NCBI GenBank assembly: GCA_017962105.1
Contig: JAGCVY010000034.1
Coordinates: 1-42,920 of the forward strand
DNA from: Lachnospiraceae bacterium
GTDB lineage: Bacteria > Bacillota > Clostridia > Lachnospirales > Lachnospiraceae
DNA: 42,920 nucleotides
Reading direction: 5' to 3'
The translations under genes were made by a program, and so were the position numbers. The notes beneath the pieces were generated by a model, which ran no database searches, was not told the origin of the DNA, and was given only the letters and a program-made list of their open reading frames with translations. Shown here in pieces: positions 15,704 through 24,180 of this stretch. How positions within the stretch are numbered: the first letter of the stretch is position 1; the number at the start of each line of letters is the position of its first letter.

Positions 15704-16873
15704 TCATTTTACGGCGGTGCGGTCAACCTGTACTGCCGTAAAATATTGCGGTCCGATTTTCCCGTGCACCCGTGCTCCGATGTCCTTCAGGAGGTCGTCC
15801 TCGGAGACGGGGTAGTCGAAGGGCAGCACGATGTCGAAGATCAGGTTCGTGTGGGACGGACCGAAGACGACGCGGAAGTCGTGCATGGTGATACGTTCAT
15901 CGATGGAGGCGAGAATGTTGATAACTCCGTACTTGAGCTCGTCAACCCGTGGATCACTTGTGACGACGGGGTCCATGTGGATGGTTGCAACGCAGCCAAG
16001 CTCCGTGGAGAGGCGGTGCTCAAGGTTGTCGATGATATCGTGGAGCGAGAGGATGTCGCCCTCAGCGGGTACTTCCGCGTGAAGGGAGATCACCTGACGG
16101 CCGGGGCCGTAGTCGTGCACCATGAGGTCGTGAACGCCGAGGATCGCGGGGTCAAAGGAGAGCACCAGCTGCTCGATGCGGTCGACGTACTCCTGTTCCG
16201 GGGGCTCGCCGAGAAGCGGGTTGATGACTTCCTTGGCGGCGCGGATACCTGCAAAAAGGATGAATCCGCCCACCAGGACGCCGGCGTAACCGTCGATGCG
16301 CCAGCCCTTAAGGTGGGACAGGACGGTACAGATCAGAACCACCGTGGTGGCAACACAGTCGCTCAGGCTGTCGATGGCGGTCGCCCGCAGGGCAGCGGCG
16401 TCGTAGCGCTTGCCGAGGCGCGCGTTGTAGAAGGCCATGTAGCATTTGACGAGGATGGAGGCGATCAGGATGATCAGGACCACAACGGACCATTCGGTGC
16501 CCGAGGGATGGATGATCTTGGCGACGGAGTCCTTGATCAACTCGTACGCCATGATGATGATCACGGCGGAGATGATAAGGCCTGCGATATACTCGATACG
16601 GCCGTGGCCGTAGGGGTGCTTCGCGTCGGGCTTCTGCTCGGAGATACGGAAGCTCACCAGGGAGACGACGGAGGAACCGGCGTCGGAGAGGTTGTTGAAG
16701 GCGTCCGCGGTGATGGCGATGGAGCCGCTTAAGAGGCCTGCGAAGAATTTGCCGGCGAACAGAAGGAGATTCAGGCAAATGCCCGCAATTCCGCACAGTT
16801 TCCCGTAGGCAGAACGGGTCTGCTCCGGGGTGCGGTCACCCTTTATGAATAATCTGGCCAACAGAGAAATCAT
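15704..16873 (-). CDS. Cation diffusion facilitator (CDF) family metal transporter
   Basis: A 389-aa proton-coupled divalent metal exporter. Six membrane segments come first; metal-site residues are Asp57/Asp64 in ADAFNNLSD (segment II) and the DSLSD pair in segment V, with KHPYGHGRIEY between segments III and IV. The C-terminal cytoplasmic dimerisation domain (about 215-305) is followed by an extra region of about 80 residues (THMDPVVTSDPRVDEL...) seen in many Firmicutes CDFs. The metal (Mn, Fe, Zn or Co) is not predictable here. The start at 16873 has GGAGG 8 nt upstream; a longer frame upstream lacks one. tRNA-Lys lies upstream in the same orientation. Confidence 0.93.
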   Translation of the reverse strand: MISLLARLFIKGDRTPEQTRSAYGKLCGIAGICLNLLLFAGKFFAGLLSGSIAITADAFNNLSDAGSSVVSLVSFRISEQKPDAKHPYGHGRIEYIAGLIISAVIIIMAYELIKDSVAKIIHPSGTEWSVVVLIILIASILVKCYMAFYNARLGKRYDAAALRATAIDSLSDCVATTVVLICTVLSHLKGWRIDGYAGVLVGGFILFAGIRAAKEVINPLLGEPPEQEYVDRIEQLVLSFDPAILGVHDLMVHDYGPGRQVISLHAEVPAEGDILSLHDIIDNLEHRLSTELGCVATIHMDPVVTSDPRVDELKYGVINILASIDERITMHDFRVVFGPSHTNLIFDIVLPFDYPVSEDDLLKDIGARVHGKIGPQYFTAVQVDRTAVK

Positions 16874-17011
16874 AAGGCTTTCCTCCTCAACATCTCGCGG
16901 ATTTTCGTTGTTGCGCTCGTCTGTAACTGCGGCGGAAACGGCCCGGTCCGCCCCGGATATAAAAGAAAAGCCCCCGCCCAACAGTCAAGCTGTCAAATGG
17001 AGACCTTTGGA

Positions 17012-17084
17012 TGCGCCTCCAGGGGCTCGAACCCTGGACACCCTGATTAAGAGTCAGGTGCTCTACCAACTGAGCTAGAGGCGC
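17012..17084 (-). tRNA. tRNA-Lys (anticodon CTT)
   Basis: On the minus strand: acceptor GCGCCTC/GAGGCGC, D arm GCTC/GAGC, anticodon stem CCTGA/TCAGG with loop CTCTTAA (anticodon CTT, reading AAG), T arm CAGGG/CCCTG and discriminator A. CCA is not encoded. A T-rich run (minus strand, about 16960-16968) follows a G-rich stretch downstream, but I could not form a convincing terminator stem, so some read-through into the CDF gene is possible. Confidence 0.96.
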
Positions 17085-17116
17085 GTTTGTATGCGATTTT
17101 TCCGAACGCAAGAGTT

Positions 17117-17145
17117 AATATACGCGATTGTGCCCGCTTTGTCAA
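17117..17145 (-). promoter_or_regulatory. Promoter of tRNA-Lys
   Basis: On the minus strand, consensus TTGACA (17140-17145), 17-bp spacer and TATATT (17117-17122), about 33 bp upstream of the tRNA 5' end. Confidence 0.85.
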
Positions 17146-17222
17146 TAACTTTTTTGGGGAAAATGCAAGTTTTTTGGAGTTTTTCCGACAGAACAGGCAA
17201 TTCAGGCTGCAGAGGGCGGCAA

Positions 17223-17888
17223 TTATAGTGTTTCTGAGCCTGTTTTCTCCTGCGGCGGCGCCGCCACAAGCCGGAAGATCGGGTTTCCCTCGGCGGAAAA
17301 TCGGTCCTCGTACTCGGTGGTTACATTTTCCGATGCATAGGAAGAATTGTGCAGATCGCGGCAGACCTGCGAGAGCTTCCAGCCGTTCGCCTCGGCCTCG
17401 GCAAGCGAATAATCAAAGAGCGACACGTTGTCGGTCTTGAACTCGAGATGCCCCTCCGGCGCGAGGATGACGCGGTATAAGGACAGGAACCGGTCGGAGG
17501 TGAGGCGCCGCTTGGCGTGGCGGTCTTTGGGCCAGGGGTCCGAGAAATTCAGGTAGATGCGGTCCACCTCCCCCTCCGCGAAGATGTCGCAGACGGTCTC
17601 GGCGTTGACGCGGATGAGGCGCAGATTGGGAAGCAGAAGCTCCTCCTGCCTGGTAAGAATCCGCAGAAGGACGCTTGCGTATTTTTCGATGGCGATGTAG
17701 TTGATGTCGGGGTTACGCTGCGCGAGGGTGAGAATGAACTGGCCCTTGCCGGCGCCGATCTCGATGTGGATCGGGCGGTTGTTGCCGAATTCCTCGTGCC
17801 AGCGGCCGCGGAGGCGCGCCGGATCCTGAACGATGAGCGGGTTGACGAGCATTTCCTCTCGCGCGCCCGGAATGTTGCGAAGTCGCAT
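17223..17888 (-). CDS. trmB: tRNA (guanosine46-N7)-methyltransferase TrmB
   Basis: A 221-aa SAM-dependent enzyme that methylates G46 in the tRNA variable loop. It has MRLRNIPGAREEM at the N-terminus, the SAM motif IEIGAGKGQF, and the TrmB signature YLNFSDPWPKDRHAKRRLT, with LEFKTDN and SYASENVTTEYEDRF towards the C-terminus. Length is typical. AAAGGA lies 7 nt before the ATG on the minus strand. It runs away from the guanylate-kinase-like gene, so their promoters share a 187-bp gap. Confidence 0.95.
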   Translation of the reverse strand: MRLRNIPGAREEMLVNPLIVQDPARLRGRWHEEFGNNRPIHIEIGAGKGQFILTLAQRNPDINYIAIEKYASVLLRILTRQEELLLPNLRLIRVNAETVCDIFAEGEVDRIYLNFSDPWPKDRHAKRRLTSDRFLSLYRVILAPEGHLEFKTDNVSLFDYSLAEAEANGWKLSQVCRDLHNSSYASENVTTEYEDRFSAEGNPIFRLVAAPPQEKTGSETL

Positions 17889-17969
17889 GGAAGTGTCCTT
17901 TCTGTGGGCAGTTGCCTTCCCGATGTTACCACAAGATTGTGAAAAAGGATAGCATTTTCGCGGAAAATA

Positions 17970-17978
17970 TGATACTAT
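17970..17978 (+). promoter_or_regulatory. Candidate extended -10 promoter for the gmk-like/holB cluster
   Basis: TGa-TACTAT is an extended -10 element about 98 bp upstream of the gmk-like start. No good -35 is visible. A perfect palindrome ATTTTC-GCG-GAAAAT (17954-17968) lies directly upstream and would cover the -35 zone, so it could be an operator. Confidence 0.45.
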
Positions 17979-18075
17979 TTTACGGGTATGCGGTCATGGC
18001 GGCAGGCGCGGGTTTGCCTGCGGGAAACGCATTTCCGCACCTGTGAGAAGGGTTGATTGCTTGGAGGATACGGGC

Positions 18076-18687
18076 ATGGCATATAAATTGTTTCTGTTGA
18101 TGGGAAAGAGCGCGACGGGCAAGGACAGCATCTGCGAGGCCCTGCTGCGCCGCTTTGCGGGGCGCCTTCGGAAAATCGTCCCCTACACCACGAGGCCGAT
18201 CCGCGAGGGCGAGACCGACGGTGTCGAGTACCATTTTGTGACCGAAGAGCAGATGAGGCAGATGGAGCGCGAAGGGCGGATCCTGGAGCGCAGAACCTAT
18301 CAGGTTGTGGTGGGGGAATGGCATTATTTTACGGCGGATGACGGGCAGATCGACGCGTCGGGAGCCCACACGATCATGATCGCGACGCCGGAGGTGTACT
18401 TCGGGCTGATGAAGACGAAGTACGCGGACGCCATCGTGCCGGTCTACATCGAGAGCGAGGACGAGGAGCGGCTGATGCGCTCGATCTGGCGCGAGCGGAA
18501 GCAGGAGCAGCCGAATTTCGCGGAGGTCTGCAGGCGGTACCTCGCGGATGAGAAGGATTTTGCACCGGAAGTGATCGAGAAGATGAAGGTGCGCCTTAAG
18601 TTTTTGAACTGGAAGTTTGAGTCCTGCGTCCGCATCGTCGGCGAGGCCGTGGAACGGGAAATGTTCCTCGCCGAGCAGGAGGCGTGA
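18076..18687 (+). CDS. Guanylate-kinase-like nucleoside monophosphate kinase
   Basis: A 203-aa P-loop protein: GKSATGKDS at residues 10-18 is the Walker A loop, and YTTRPIREGETDGVEYHFV is the GMP-binding region typical of guanylate kinases. The C-terminal half is more divergent than housekeeping Gmk (no clear R-x(n)-R lid that I can place with confidence), so it may be a paralog with another substrate. ATG 18076 follows GGAGG by 8 nt; the ATG at 18043 lacks a ribosome binding site. It stands directly before holB, the place taken by thymidylate kinase (tmk) in the corresponding Bacillus cluster. Confidence 0.85.
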   Translation: MAYKLFLLMGKSATGKDSICEALLRRFAGRLRKIVPYTTRPIREGETDGVEYHFVTEEQMRQMEREGRILERRTYQVVVGEWHYFTADDGQIDASGAHTIMIATPEVYFGLMKTKYADAIVPVYIESEDEERLMRSIWRERKQEQPNFAEVCRRYLADEKDFAPEVIEKMKVRLKFLNWKFESCVRIVGEAVEREMFLAEQEA

Positions 18688-18761
18688 GCAGGCCCGGCGG
18701 GACAAGGCCGGACAGGACGGAAAGCAAGCCGTGCTTGCGGCAGACATAGATAGGAGACGGC

Positions 18762-19763
18762 ATGGAGACATTCCGCAGCATCATAGGACACCGGCGGGTG
18801 ACGGAGTACCTCCGGGAGAGCATCCGCACGGGGCGCGTTTCGCACGCGTACATCCTGGACGGGCCGAAAGGCATCGGGAAAATGCTGACCGCCCGCGTTT
18901 TTGCGGCTGCCCTGCTGTGCCGCGAAGGCGGCGAGGAGCCCTGCGGAAAATGCATCTCCTGCAGGCAGATGGAGGGCGGAAACCAGCCCGATGTGGCGTA
19001 TGTCACCCATGAAAAGACCGTGATCACCGTCGGCGACATCCGCACGCAGCTGTGCAACGTTGTGCCGGTGAAACCCATGGCCGGACCGTACCGCATTTTC
19101 ATTGTGGACGAGGCCGAGAAGATGAATGAGGAGGCGCAAAATGCCCTCCTCAAGACCTTGGAGGAGCCGCCGTCCTACGCGGTGATCATCCTCTTAACGG
19201 CCAACGCCAACGCGCTGCTGCCGACCATCCGCTCGAGAGCGGTGTCGCTGCCGATGCTGCCCGTGCCCGAGGAGGAGCTCACGGAGTGGCTGATGGCGCG
19301 GGAGCAGATCCCCGATTACCGGGCGAGAATGCTTGCAATCTATTCCGGCGGGTGCCCCGGGGTGGCGCTTTCCTGTGCAAGATCCGAAGAGTTCCAGGCC
19401 CAGCGGGATGAGGTTGTTTCGATGTTAAAGGCGGTGCCGACGATGCGGGAGGACCGCATGGCGGAGTTTGCCAGAGGATTTGCCAAAGACAAGGAATCGC
19501 AGGAGACGGAGCTCGGACTGATCCTGGTGTGGATCCGTGACCTGCTTCTTTATAAAGCGGTCCGGGAGAAGGCGCCGCTGATGTTCTCCGAAGAGAGTGA
19601 CAGCATCCGGAGTCAGGCGGATTCCATCAGCTATGAGGCGCTGTGGACGACCCAGGAGGAGCTTGCGCACATCCGCGCGGACCGGATCGTCAACGTCAAC
19701 ATGGAGACGGCGTTTTGGCTGTTTCTGCTGCGGTGGCAGGAGCGATTTGCCGCGGGACTGTAA
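18762..19763 (+). CDS. holB: DNA polymerase III delta' subunit
   Basis: A 333-aa clamp-loader subunit. It has an intact Walker A (GPKGIGK), four zinc-binding cysteines in CREGGEEPCGKCISC, the Walker B region IFIVDEAEKMNEEAQNALLKTLEEPP, and sensor 1 with TIRSRA. The C-terminal helical domain that builds the clamp-loader collar is present. ATG 18762 follows TAGGAG. The order gmk-like, holB, ricT, trmN6, rsmI mirrors the Bacillus tmk-holB-yaaT-yabB-yabC block, which supports the assignment over dnaX. Confidence 0.94.
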   Translation: METFRSIIGHRRVTEYLRESIRTGRVSHAYILDGPKGIGKMLTARVFAAALLCREGGEEPCGKCISCRQMEGGNQPDVAYVTHEKTVITVGDIRTQLCNVVPVKPMAGPYRIFIVDEAEKMNEEAQNALLKTLEEPPSYAVIILLTANANALLPTIRSRAVSLPMLPVPEEELTEWLMAREQIPDYRARMLAIYSGGCPGVALSCARSEEFQAQRDEVVSMLKAVPTMREDRMAEFARGFAKDKESQETELGLILVWIRDLLLYKAVREKAPLMFSEESDSIRSQADSISYEALWTTQEELAHIRADRIVNVNMETAFWLFLLRWQERFAAGL

Positions 19764-19873
19764 GGATATCGGGACAGAAACGATATCGGACGGAAGTTGT
19801 TATCGGGGTAGGAACAAGCCTGTTTCAGGCCCGGAAGGATATACAGAAAGGATTGCCGTAAGGCAGGAGAATT

Positions 19874-20830
19874 ATGACGACAATTATCGGAGTGCGGTTT
19901 CGGACCGCCGGAAAAGCATATTATTTCGATCCCCTGGACTACGAGGTGAAGATGGGCGACCACGTGATCGTGGAGACCGCCCGCGGCATCGAGTACGGGT
20001 ACGTGGCGTGCGGGCGCACGGAAGTCAGCGACGACAAGGTTGTTGCACCGCTGCGGCCGGTTCTGCGCGTAGCCACCGAGGAGGACGACCTTCAGGCGGC
20101 CCGCCTTCGCGAGAAGGAGAAGGAAGCCATGGCGGTCTGTGCGGAGAAGGTTGCGAAGCACAAGCTGGAGATGAAGCTGATCGACTGTGAGTACACCTTC
20201 GACAACAGCAAGGTGCTGTTTTATTTTACGGCGGACGGGCGCGTGGACTTCCGCGAGCTTGTGAAGGATCTCGCAGCGGTGTTCCACACCCGCATCGAGC
20301 TTCGGCAGATCGGCGTCCGCGACGAGACGAAGATCCGCGGCGGCATCGGCATCTGCGGGCGTGAGCTGTGCTGCCACACGTTCCTTGCCGATTTTGCGCC
20401 GGTTTCGGTGAAGATGGCGAAGGAGCAGAACCTGTCGCTGAACCCCACGAAGATCAGCGGCAACTGCGGGCGCCTCATGTGCTGCCTGAAGAACGAGGAG
20501 GACGCCTACGAGTACCTCAACAGCCGCCTGCCCAACATCGGCGACACGGTGAAGACGCCGGACGGGCTGACCGGTGAGGTGAAGGACTTAAACGTCTTAA
20601 AGCAGCGGGTGAAGGTTTTAGTGCACGTGAACGGCGCGGACGGCGAGGAGAAGGAAGTCCGTGACTATCCCGTGGAGGAACTGAAGTTCCGCGAGCGGAG
20701 ACGCCGCGGGGAGCGCAACGACGAGGAGCTTCGCAATCGCGACGAGGACGGCAACGGCCGCAACGACGAGGAGGATCTTCGGGAGCTGGAGCGGCTGGAG
20801 AAGCGGGAGACGCACCATATCGACGAGTAA
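19874..20830 (+). CDS. ricT: RicT (YaaT), PSP1-domain Fe-S protein
   Basis: A 318-aa protein. It opens with IIGVRFRTAGKAYYFDP and carries the PSP1 core with cysteines in GGIGICGRELCCHTF and GNCGRLMCC, matching the RicT family. In Bacillus, RicT with RicA and RicF forms an Fe-S/flavin complex that guides RNase Y in mRNA maturation and influences sporulation and competence. The C-terminus here (from about residue 275) is an Arg/Glu/Asp-rich tail longer than I expect. ATG 19874 has a purine-rich AGGCAGGAG upstream. It sits between holB and trmN6, its usual position. Confidence 0.94.
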   Translation: MTTIIGVRFRTAGKAYYFDPLDYEVKMGDHVIVETARGIEYGYVACGRTEVSDDKVVAPLRPVLRVATEEDDLQAARLREKEKEAMAVCAEKVAKHKLEMKLIDCEYTFDNSKVLFYFTADGRVDFRELVKDLAAVFHTRIELRQIGVRDETKIRGGIGICGRELCCHTFLADFAPVSVKMAKEQNLSLNPTKISGNCGRLMCCLKNEEDAYEYLNSRLPNIGDTVKTPDGLTGEVKDLNVLKQRVKVLVHVNGADGEEKEVRDYPVEELKFRERRRRGERNDEELRNRDEDGNGRNDEEDLRELERLEKRETHHIDE

Positions 20831-20869
20831 GGCGGCTATGCACCATTTTACGACGAGTGAGGCAGCGGG

Positions 20870-21715
20870 GTGAAGAAAGAAGCGTACATCAAAAACGGCG
20901 AGCGCGCGGACGATCTGCAGCGGAGCAATCTGTGGATCATCCAGAATCCGGGGCGATTCTGCTTTGGGATTGACGCCGTTTTGCTGAGCGCATTTTGCGA
21001 TATTAAGGCGGGAGACCGGTGTCTGGACATGGGTACGGGCACGGGCATCCTGCCTCTTTTGTTGTCCGCGAAGACGGACGCAACGGAGCTTACGGGCCTG
21101 GAAATCCAGCCCGAGAGCGCCGATATGGCCCGGCGCAGCGTGGAGATGAACATTGCGCTGCGGGGGGAGGACGGTTTGCGCGCGGCGGAAGGCGCGGAAA
21201 ATGAAGCGCTGCCGGCCGGGAGTGCTCCGGGCGCGGAAACGCTGAGCACCCGTCCCGTCCGCGGGCGCGTCAGCATTGTAGAGGGTGACCTGCGGGAGGC
21301 TTCCTCGATCTTCGGGCGTTCGCGGTTTGAGGTGGTGACTTGCAACCCGCCCTACATGACCGGCGGCCACGGTATCGTGAATCCCGCGGACGCAAAGGCC
21401 ATCGCACGGCACGAGATCCTGTGCACCATCGACGACGTTGCGAGAGAGGCAGCGGCGGTGCTGGTGCCCGGCGGACGGCTGTACCTTGTGCACCGGCCCT
21501 TCCGGCTTGCGGAAATCTTCGCCGCCATGGGCAGATACGGTCTGGAGCCGAAGCGCATGCGCCTTGTCTATCCCCAGGCGGACAAGGAGCCGAACCTCGT
21601 TCTGTTAGCGTGCGTGCGCGGCGGTAAACCGCAGCTCACGGTGGAAAAACCGCTGATCCTTGCGGATCCAAACGGGGAGACGACGGCGGAAGTGAAGGAA
21701 CTGTACGGATTCTGA
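20870..21715 (+). CDS. trmN6: tRNA1(Val) (adenine37-N6)-methyltransferase (YabB/TrmN6 type)
   Basis: A 281-aa SAM methyltransferase. It has FCFGIDAVLLSAF, the SAM loop CLDMGTGTGILPLLL and catalytic NPPY at residues 159-162, typical of N6-adenine methyltransferases acting on tRNA. Residues 98-131 (ALRGEDGLRAAEGAENEALP and on) form an Ala/Glu/Gly-rich stretch not expected inside the Rossmann core, probably a surface loop insertion. I accept GTG 20870 as start because AGCGGGG lies just upstream and ATG 20838 is out of frame. rsmI follows within 18 bp, indicating translational linkage. Confidence 0.9.
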   Translation: MKKEAYIKNGERADDLQRSNLWIIQNPGRFCFGIDAVLLSAFCDIKAGDRCLDMGTGTGILPLLLSAKTDATELTGLEIQPESADMARRSVEMNIALRGEDGLRAAEGAENEALPAGSAPGAETLSTRPVRGRVSIVEGDLREASSIFGRSRFEVVTCNPPYMTGGHGIVNPADAKAIARHEILCTIDDVAREAAAVLVPGGRLYLVHRPFRLAEIFAAMGRYGLEPKRMRLVYPQADKEPNLVLLACVRGGKPQLTVEKPLILADPNGETTAEVKELYGF

Positions 21716-21732
21716 AAGAAAGGGTGAAAGCC

Positions 21733-22596
21733 ATGTTATATCTGGTAACAACGCCCATCGGCAACCTTGAGGATATGACGGCGCGGGCCATCCGCGTGCT
21801 CTCCGAGGTTGACCTGATCGCGGCGGAGGATACGAGAAATTCGCGCAAGCTGCTGGCGCATTTTGACATTCACACACCCATGACGAGCTACCATCAGAAC
21901 AACCGGTTTGACAAGGGCCGGGAGCTCACGGAGATGCGTGTGGAGGGAAAGAATATCGCGGTCATCACCGATGCGGGAATGCCCGGCATCAGCGATCCCG
22001 GCGAGGAGCTTGTGCGCATGGCTCTGGAGGCAGGCGTGGAGGTCACGGCGGTGCCCGGGGCGTGCGCCTGCGTGACGGCGCTCACCATCTCCGGACTGCC
22101 CACAAGGCGCTTCTGTTTTGAGGCGTTTCTTCCCACGGAGAAGAAGGAGCGGGCGCGGGTGATGGAGGAGCTGAAGCGGGAGACACGGACCATTGTGATG
22201 TATGAGGCGCCGCACCGGCTGGCAAAGACGCTTGCGGAATTGCGGGATGCGCTGGAAGGGACAGCAGGATCGCCGACGGAAGCAGCGACCGGCCGCAAGG
22301 TTACCGTGCTCCGCGAGCTCACCAAGAAGCACGAGGACCGGTATTGCGGGACGCTCGGGGCGGCAGCGGCATTTTACGAGGAAAATCCGCCGAAGGGGGA
22401 GTGCGTGATCGTGATCGAGGGCGCCGACCCGGCGGAGACGAAGCGCGCCGAACAGGCCGAGTGGAGCGAGCTGACCATCGCGGAGCATGTGGCGATGTAC
22501 GAGGCGCAGGGGATGGACCGCAAGGACGCCATGAAGGCCGTTGCGGCTGACCGCGGGATCGGGAAGAGGGACGTGTATCAGGCGCTTTTACAGTGA
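21733..22596 (+). CDS. rsmI: 16S rRNA (cytidine1402-2'-O)-methyltransferase RsmI
   Basis: A 287-aa tetrapyrrole-methylase-fold enzyme that 2'-O-methylates C1402 in the decoding centre. MLYLVTTPIGNLEDMTARAI, AEDTRNSRKLL, SYHQNN, DAGMPGISDPG and CFEAFLP are all family signatures in order, and length is normal. I chose ATG 21733, which gives the typical MLYLV start behind AAAGGGTG; the GTG at 21724 is an alternative. It ends the holB block; the next gene has its own promoter. Confidence 0.95.
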   Translation: MLYLVTTPIGNLEDMTARAIRVLSEVDLIAAEDTRNSRKLLAHFDIHTPMTSYHQNNRFDKGRELTEMRVEGKNIAVITDAGMPGISDPGEELVRMALEAGVEVTAVPGACACVTALTISGLPTRRFCFEAFLPTEKKERARVMEELKRETRTIVMYEAPHRLAKTLAELRDALEGTAGSPTEAATGRKVTVLRELTKKHEDRYCGTLGAAAAFYEENPPKGECVIVIEGADPAETKRAEQAEWSELTIAEHVAMYEAQGMDRKDAMKAVAADRGIGKRDVYQALLQ

Positions 22597-22643
22597 ATCC
22601 CTTGAAAAATGAGAAAGTCCTTGGGAAAAGGCGAATTGAGTGA

Positions 22644-22672
22644 TTGCACTTCCTAAGAAAGAATGGTATACT
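22644..22672 (+). promoter_or_regulatory. Promoter of the sugar transferase gene
   Basis: TTGCAC (22644-22649), 17-bp spacer ending TGG, TATACT (22667-22672), 41 bp upstream of the start codon. Confidence 0.78.
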
Positions 22673-22712
22673 GTAATGCACTCACACTATTGATTACGCA
22701 GAGGGGCATGAA

Positions 22713-24029
22713 ATGAATGATTTCTGGAGATTTCTGATCGGTCTGGTCAAGTTGACGCTGTTCGTCCTCGTGGCCGGCACTTTTTATGCCTTTCAGGCGA
22801 TATACAACCCCGCGATCCGCGCCGACATAAAGAGCGCGGCGATGACCATCGGCATTTTCATCGTCGTGCACATCATGTTCATGGCTATTTACGGCGGTTA
22901 TGATATCGGTAAGAAGAGTAAGAAAAATGTTCAGAACAGTGCGATCATCATCACGTGGCTGACGGATCTTGTGGCCTTCGTGTGGATCTGCGTATCCACG
23001 AAGGTCGTGACGGACTGGGGCATGTTCTTCAGCTGTGTAGGAATGTTTCTGTTCACTCTTGTGGTGCAGGGCGTCCTCGCGCTTCTGCTCATCCGTCTTG
23101 GTTTCGAGATCTACTATTATGCGACGCGCAACAGCCATACCATCTACGTGGTGAACCGCGACACCGACCAGCCGAAAATGCTGGACAACATCAAGGCGAG
23201 AGCCGCGCAGATCCCTGGCGACAAGGTGGTTTCCTATACGGATCCGAGCCTGCGGGAGCAAATCGAGAAGTTCGACAACGTCTTCCTGAGCGACATTCCC
23301 ACAGAACAGCGGCGGAAGCTCATCGAGTACTGCTACGGCCGCGGCAAGAACATTCTCTTTACTCCCGAGATCAGCGATATCGTCGAGGTTACCAGCGAGT
23401 ACCGTATGTTCGGTGACGCTCTGATTTTCGCTTCCGCGAAGACCGAGCTGACCATCGCCGAGCGCTTCTTAAAGCGGGCATTTGATATCTTCGGAGCGTC
23501 CATTCTTTTGATCCTGACGCTTCCGCTGTTTCTTCTGAGCGCGCTGCTCATCAAACTCGACGACCACGGCAAGGTATTCTTCACGCAGCTCCGCGCCACG
23601 AAGGGCGGCAAGCCGTTCAAGATATACAAGTTCCGCACCATGATCGAGAGCGAGGCTACCAAGCCGATGCAGGAGACCGACAACCGTGTTACCCGCGCCG
23701 GCAAGATCCTCCGAGCTACCCGCCTCGACGAGCTGCCGCAGTTTCTCAACATCCTCGGCGGAAGCATGAGCCTCGTTGGCCCGCGCCCCGAGCAGCTTGT
23801 GTATCTGCACGGTTTTGAAGGCAACTATCCCGAGTACGAATACCGCCTTCGCGTGAAGGCCGGCCTCACCGGCTTCGCCCAGATTGAAGGCAAATACAAC
23901 ACCACCAACAAGGAAAAGCTGATGCTTGATCTTATGTATATCCAGAGCTACAGCCTGTGGCTCGATCTGAAGCTTCTGCTGCAGACCGTTTTGGTCATGC
24001 TGAAGGAAGACAGCACGGAAGGCTTCTGA
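22713..24029 (+). CDS. Polyprenyl-phosphate sugar-1-phosphate transferase (bacterial sugar transferase family)
   Basis: A 438-aa membrane enzyme that starts glycan synthesis by moving a sugar-1-phosphate from a nucleotide sugar to undecaprenyl phosphate. The N-terminal part has about four membrane segments and a cytosolic nucleotide-binding-like region. The C-terminal catalytic domain, from about residue 247, has FLKRAFDIFGAS, KIYKFRTMIES, TRLDELPQFLNILGGSMSLVGPRPEQ and RVKAGLTGFAQIEGKYN. The sugar is not predictable. ATG 22713 follows AGAGGGG. A second, truncated gene of this type lies at the window end. Confidence 0.92.
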   Translation: MNDFWRFLIGLVKLTLFVLVAGTFYAFQAIYNPAIRADIKSAAMTIGIFIVVHIMFMAIYGGYDIGKKSKKNVQNSAIIITWLTDLVAFVWICVSTKVVTDWGMFFSCVGMFLFTLVVQGVLALLLIRLGFEIYYYATRNSHTIYVVNRDTDQPKMLDNIKARAAQIPGDKVVSYTDPSLREQIEKFDNVFLSDIPTEQRRKLIEYCYGRGKNILFTPEISDIVEVTSEYRMFGDALIFASAKTELTIAERFLKRAFDIFGASILLILTLPLFLLSALLIKLDDHGKVFFTQLRATKGGKPFKIYKFRTMIESEATKPMQETDNRVTRAGKILRATRLDELPQFLNILGGSMSLVGPRPEQLVYLHGFEGNYPEYEYRLRVKAGLTGFAQIEGKYNTTNKEKLMLDLMYIQSYSLWLDLKLLLQTVLVMLKEDSTEGF

Positions 24030-24092
24030 CGGGGATTTGTTGTTGAGCTAGGGGAAACGTTTTTGGCAGGCTTTCCGGCGGGTAAAACGTCT

Positions 24093-24138
24093 GGTAGGAA
24101 GACCGTATGACGGAAAGGCTGTTCGGTAGGAAGACCGT
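24093..24138. repeat. Direct repeat GGTAGGAAGACCGT, two copies 32 bp apart
   Basis: Exact 14-bp copies lie at 24093-24106 and 24125-24138. Each can fold into a tiny (C)GGT/ACC(G) hairpin around AGGAAG, a Shine-Dalgarno-like loop. Short inverted CTTTCCG/CGGAAAG words lie around the first copy. Confidence 0.75.
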
Positions 24139-24180
24139 TTGGTGGAATCCCCTGTCCCTTTTAGGTAGAATCTCGTCCGG

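Noticed and set aside
15632-16732. 366-aa open frame on the plus strand
   Set aside because: It is antisense to the CDF transporter, lacks a ribosome binding site and has the Val/Asp/His-rich composition of a shadow frame.
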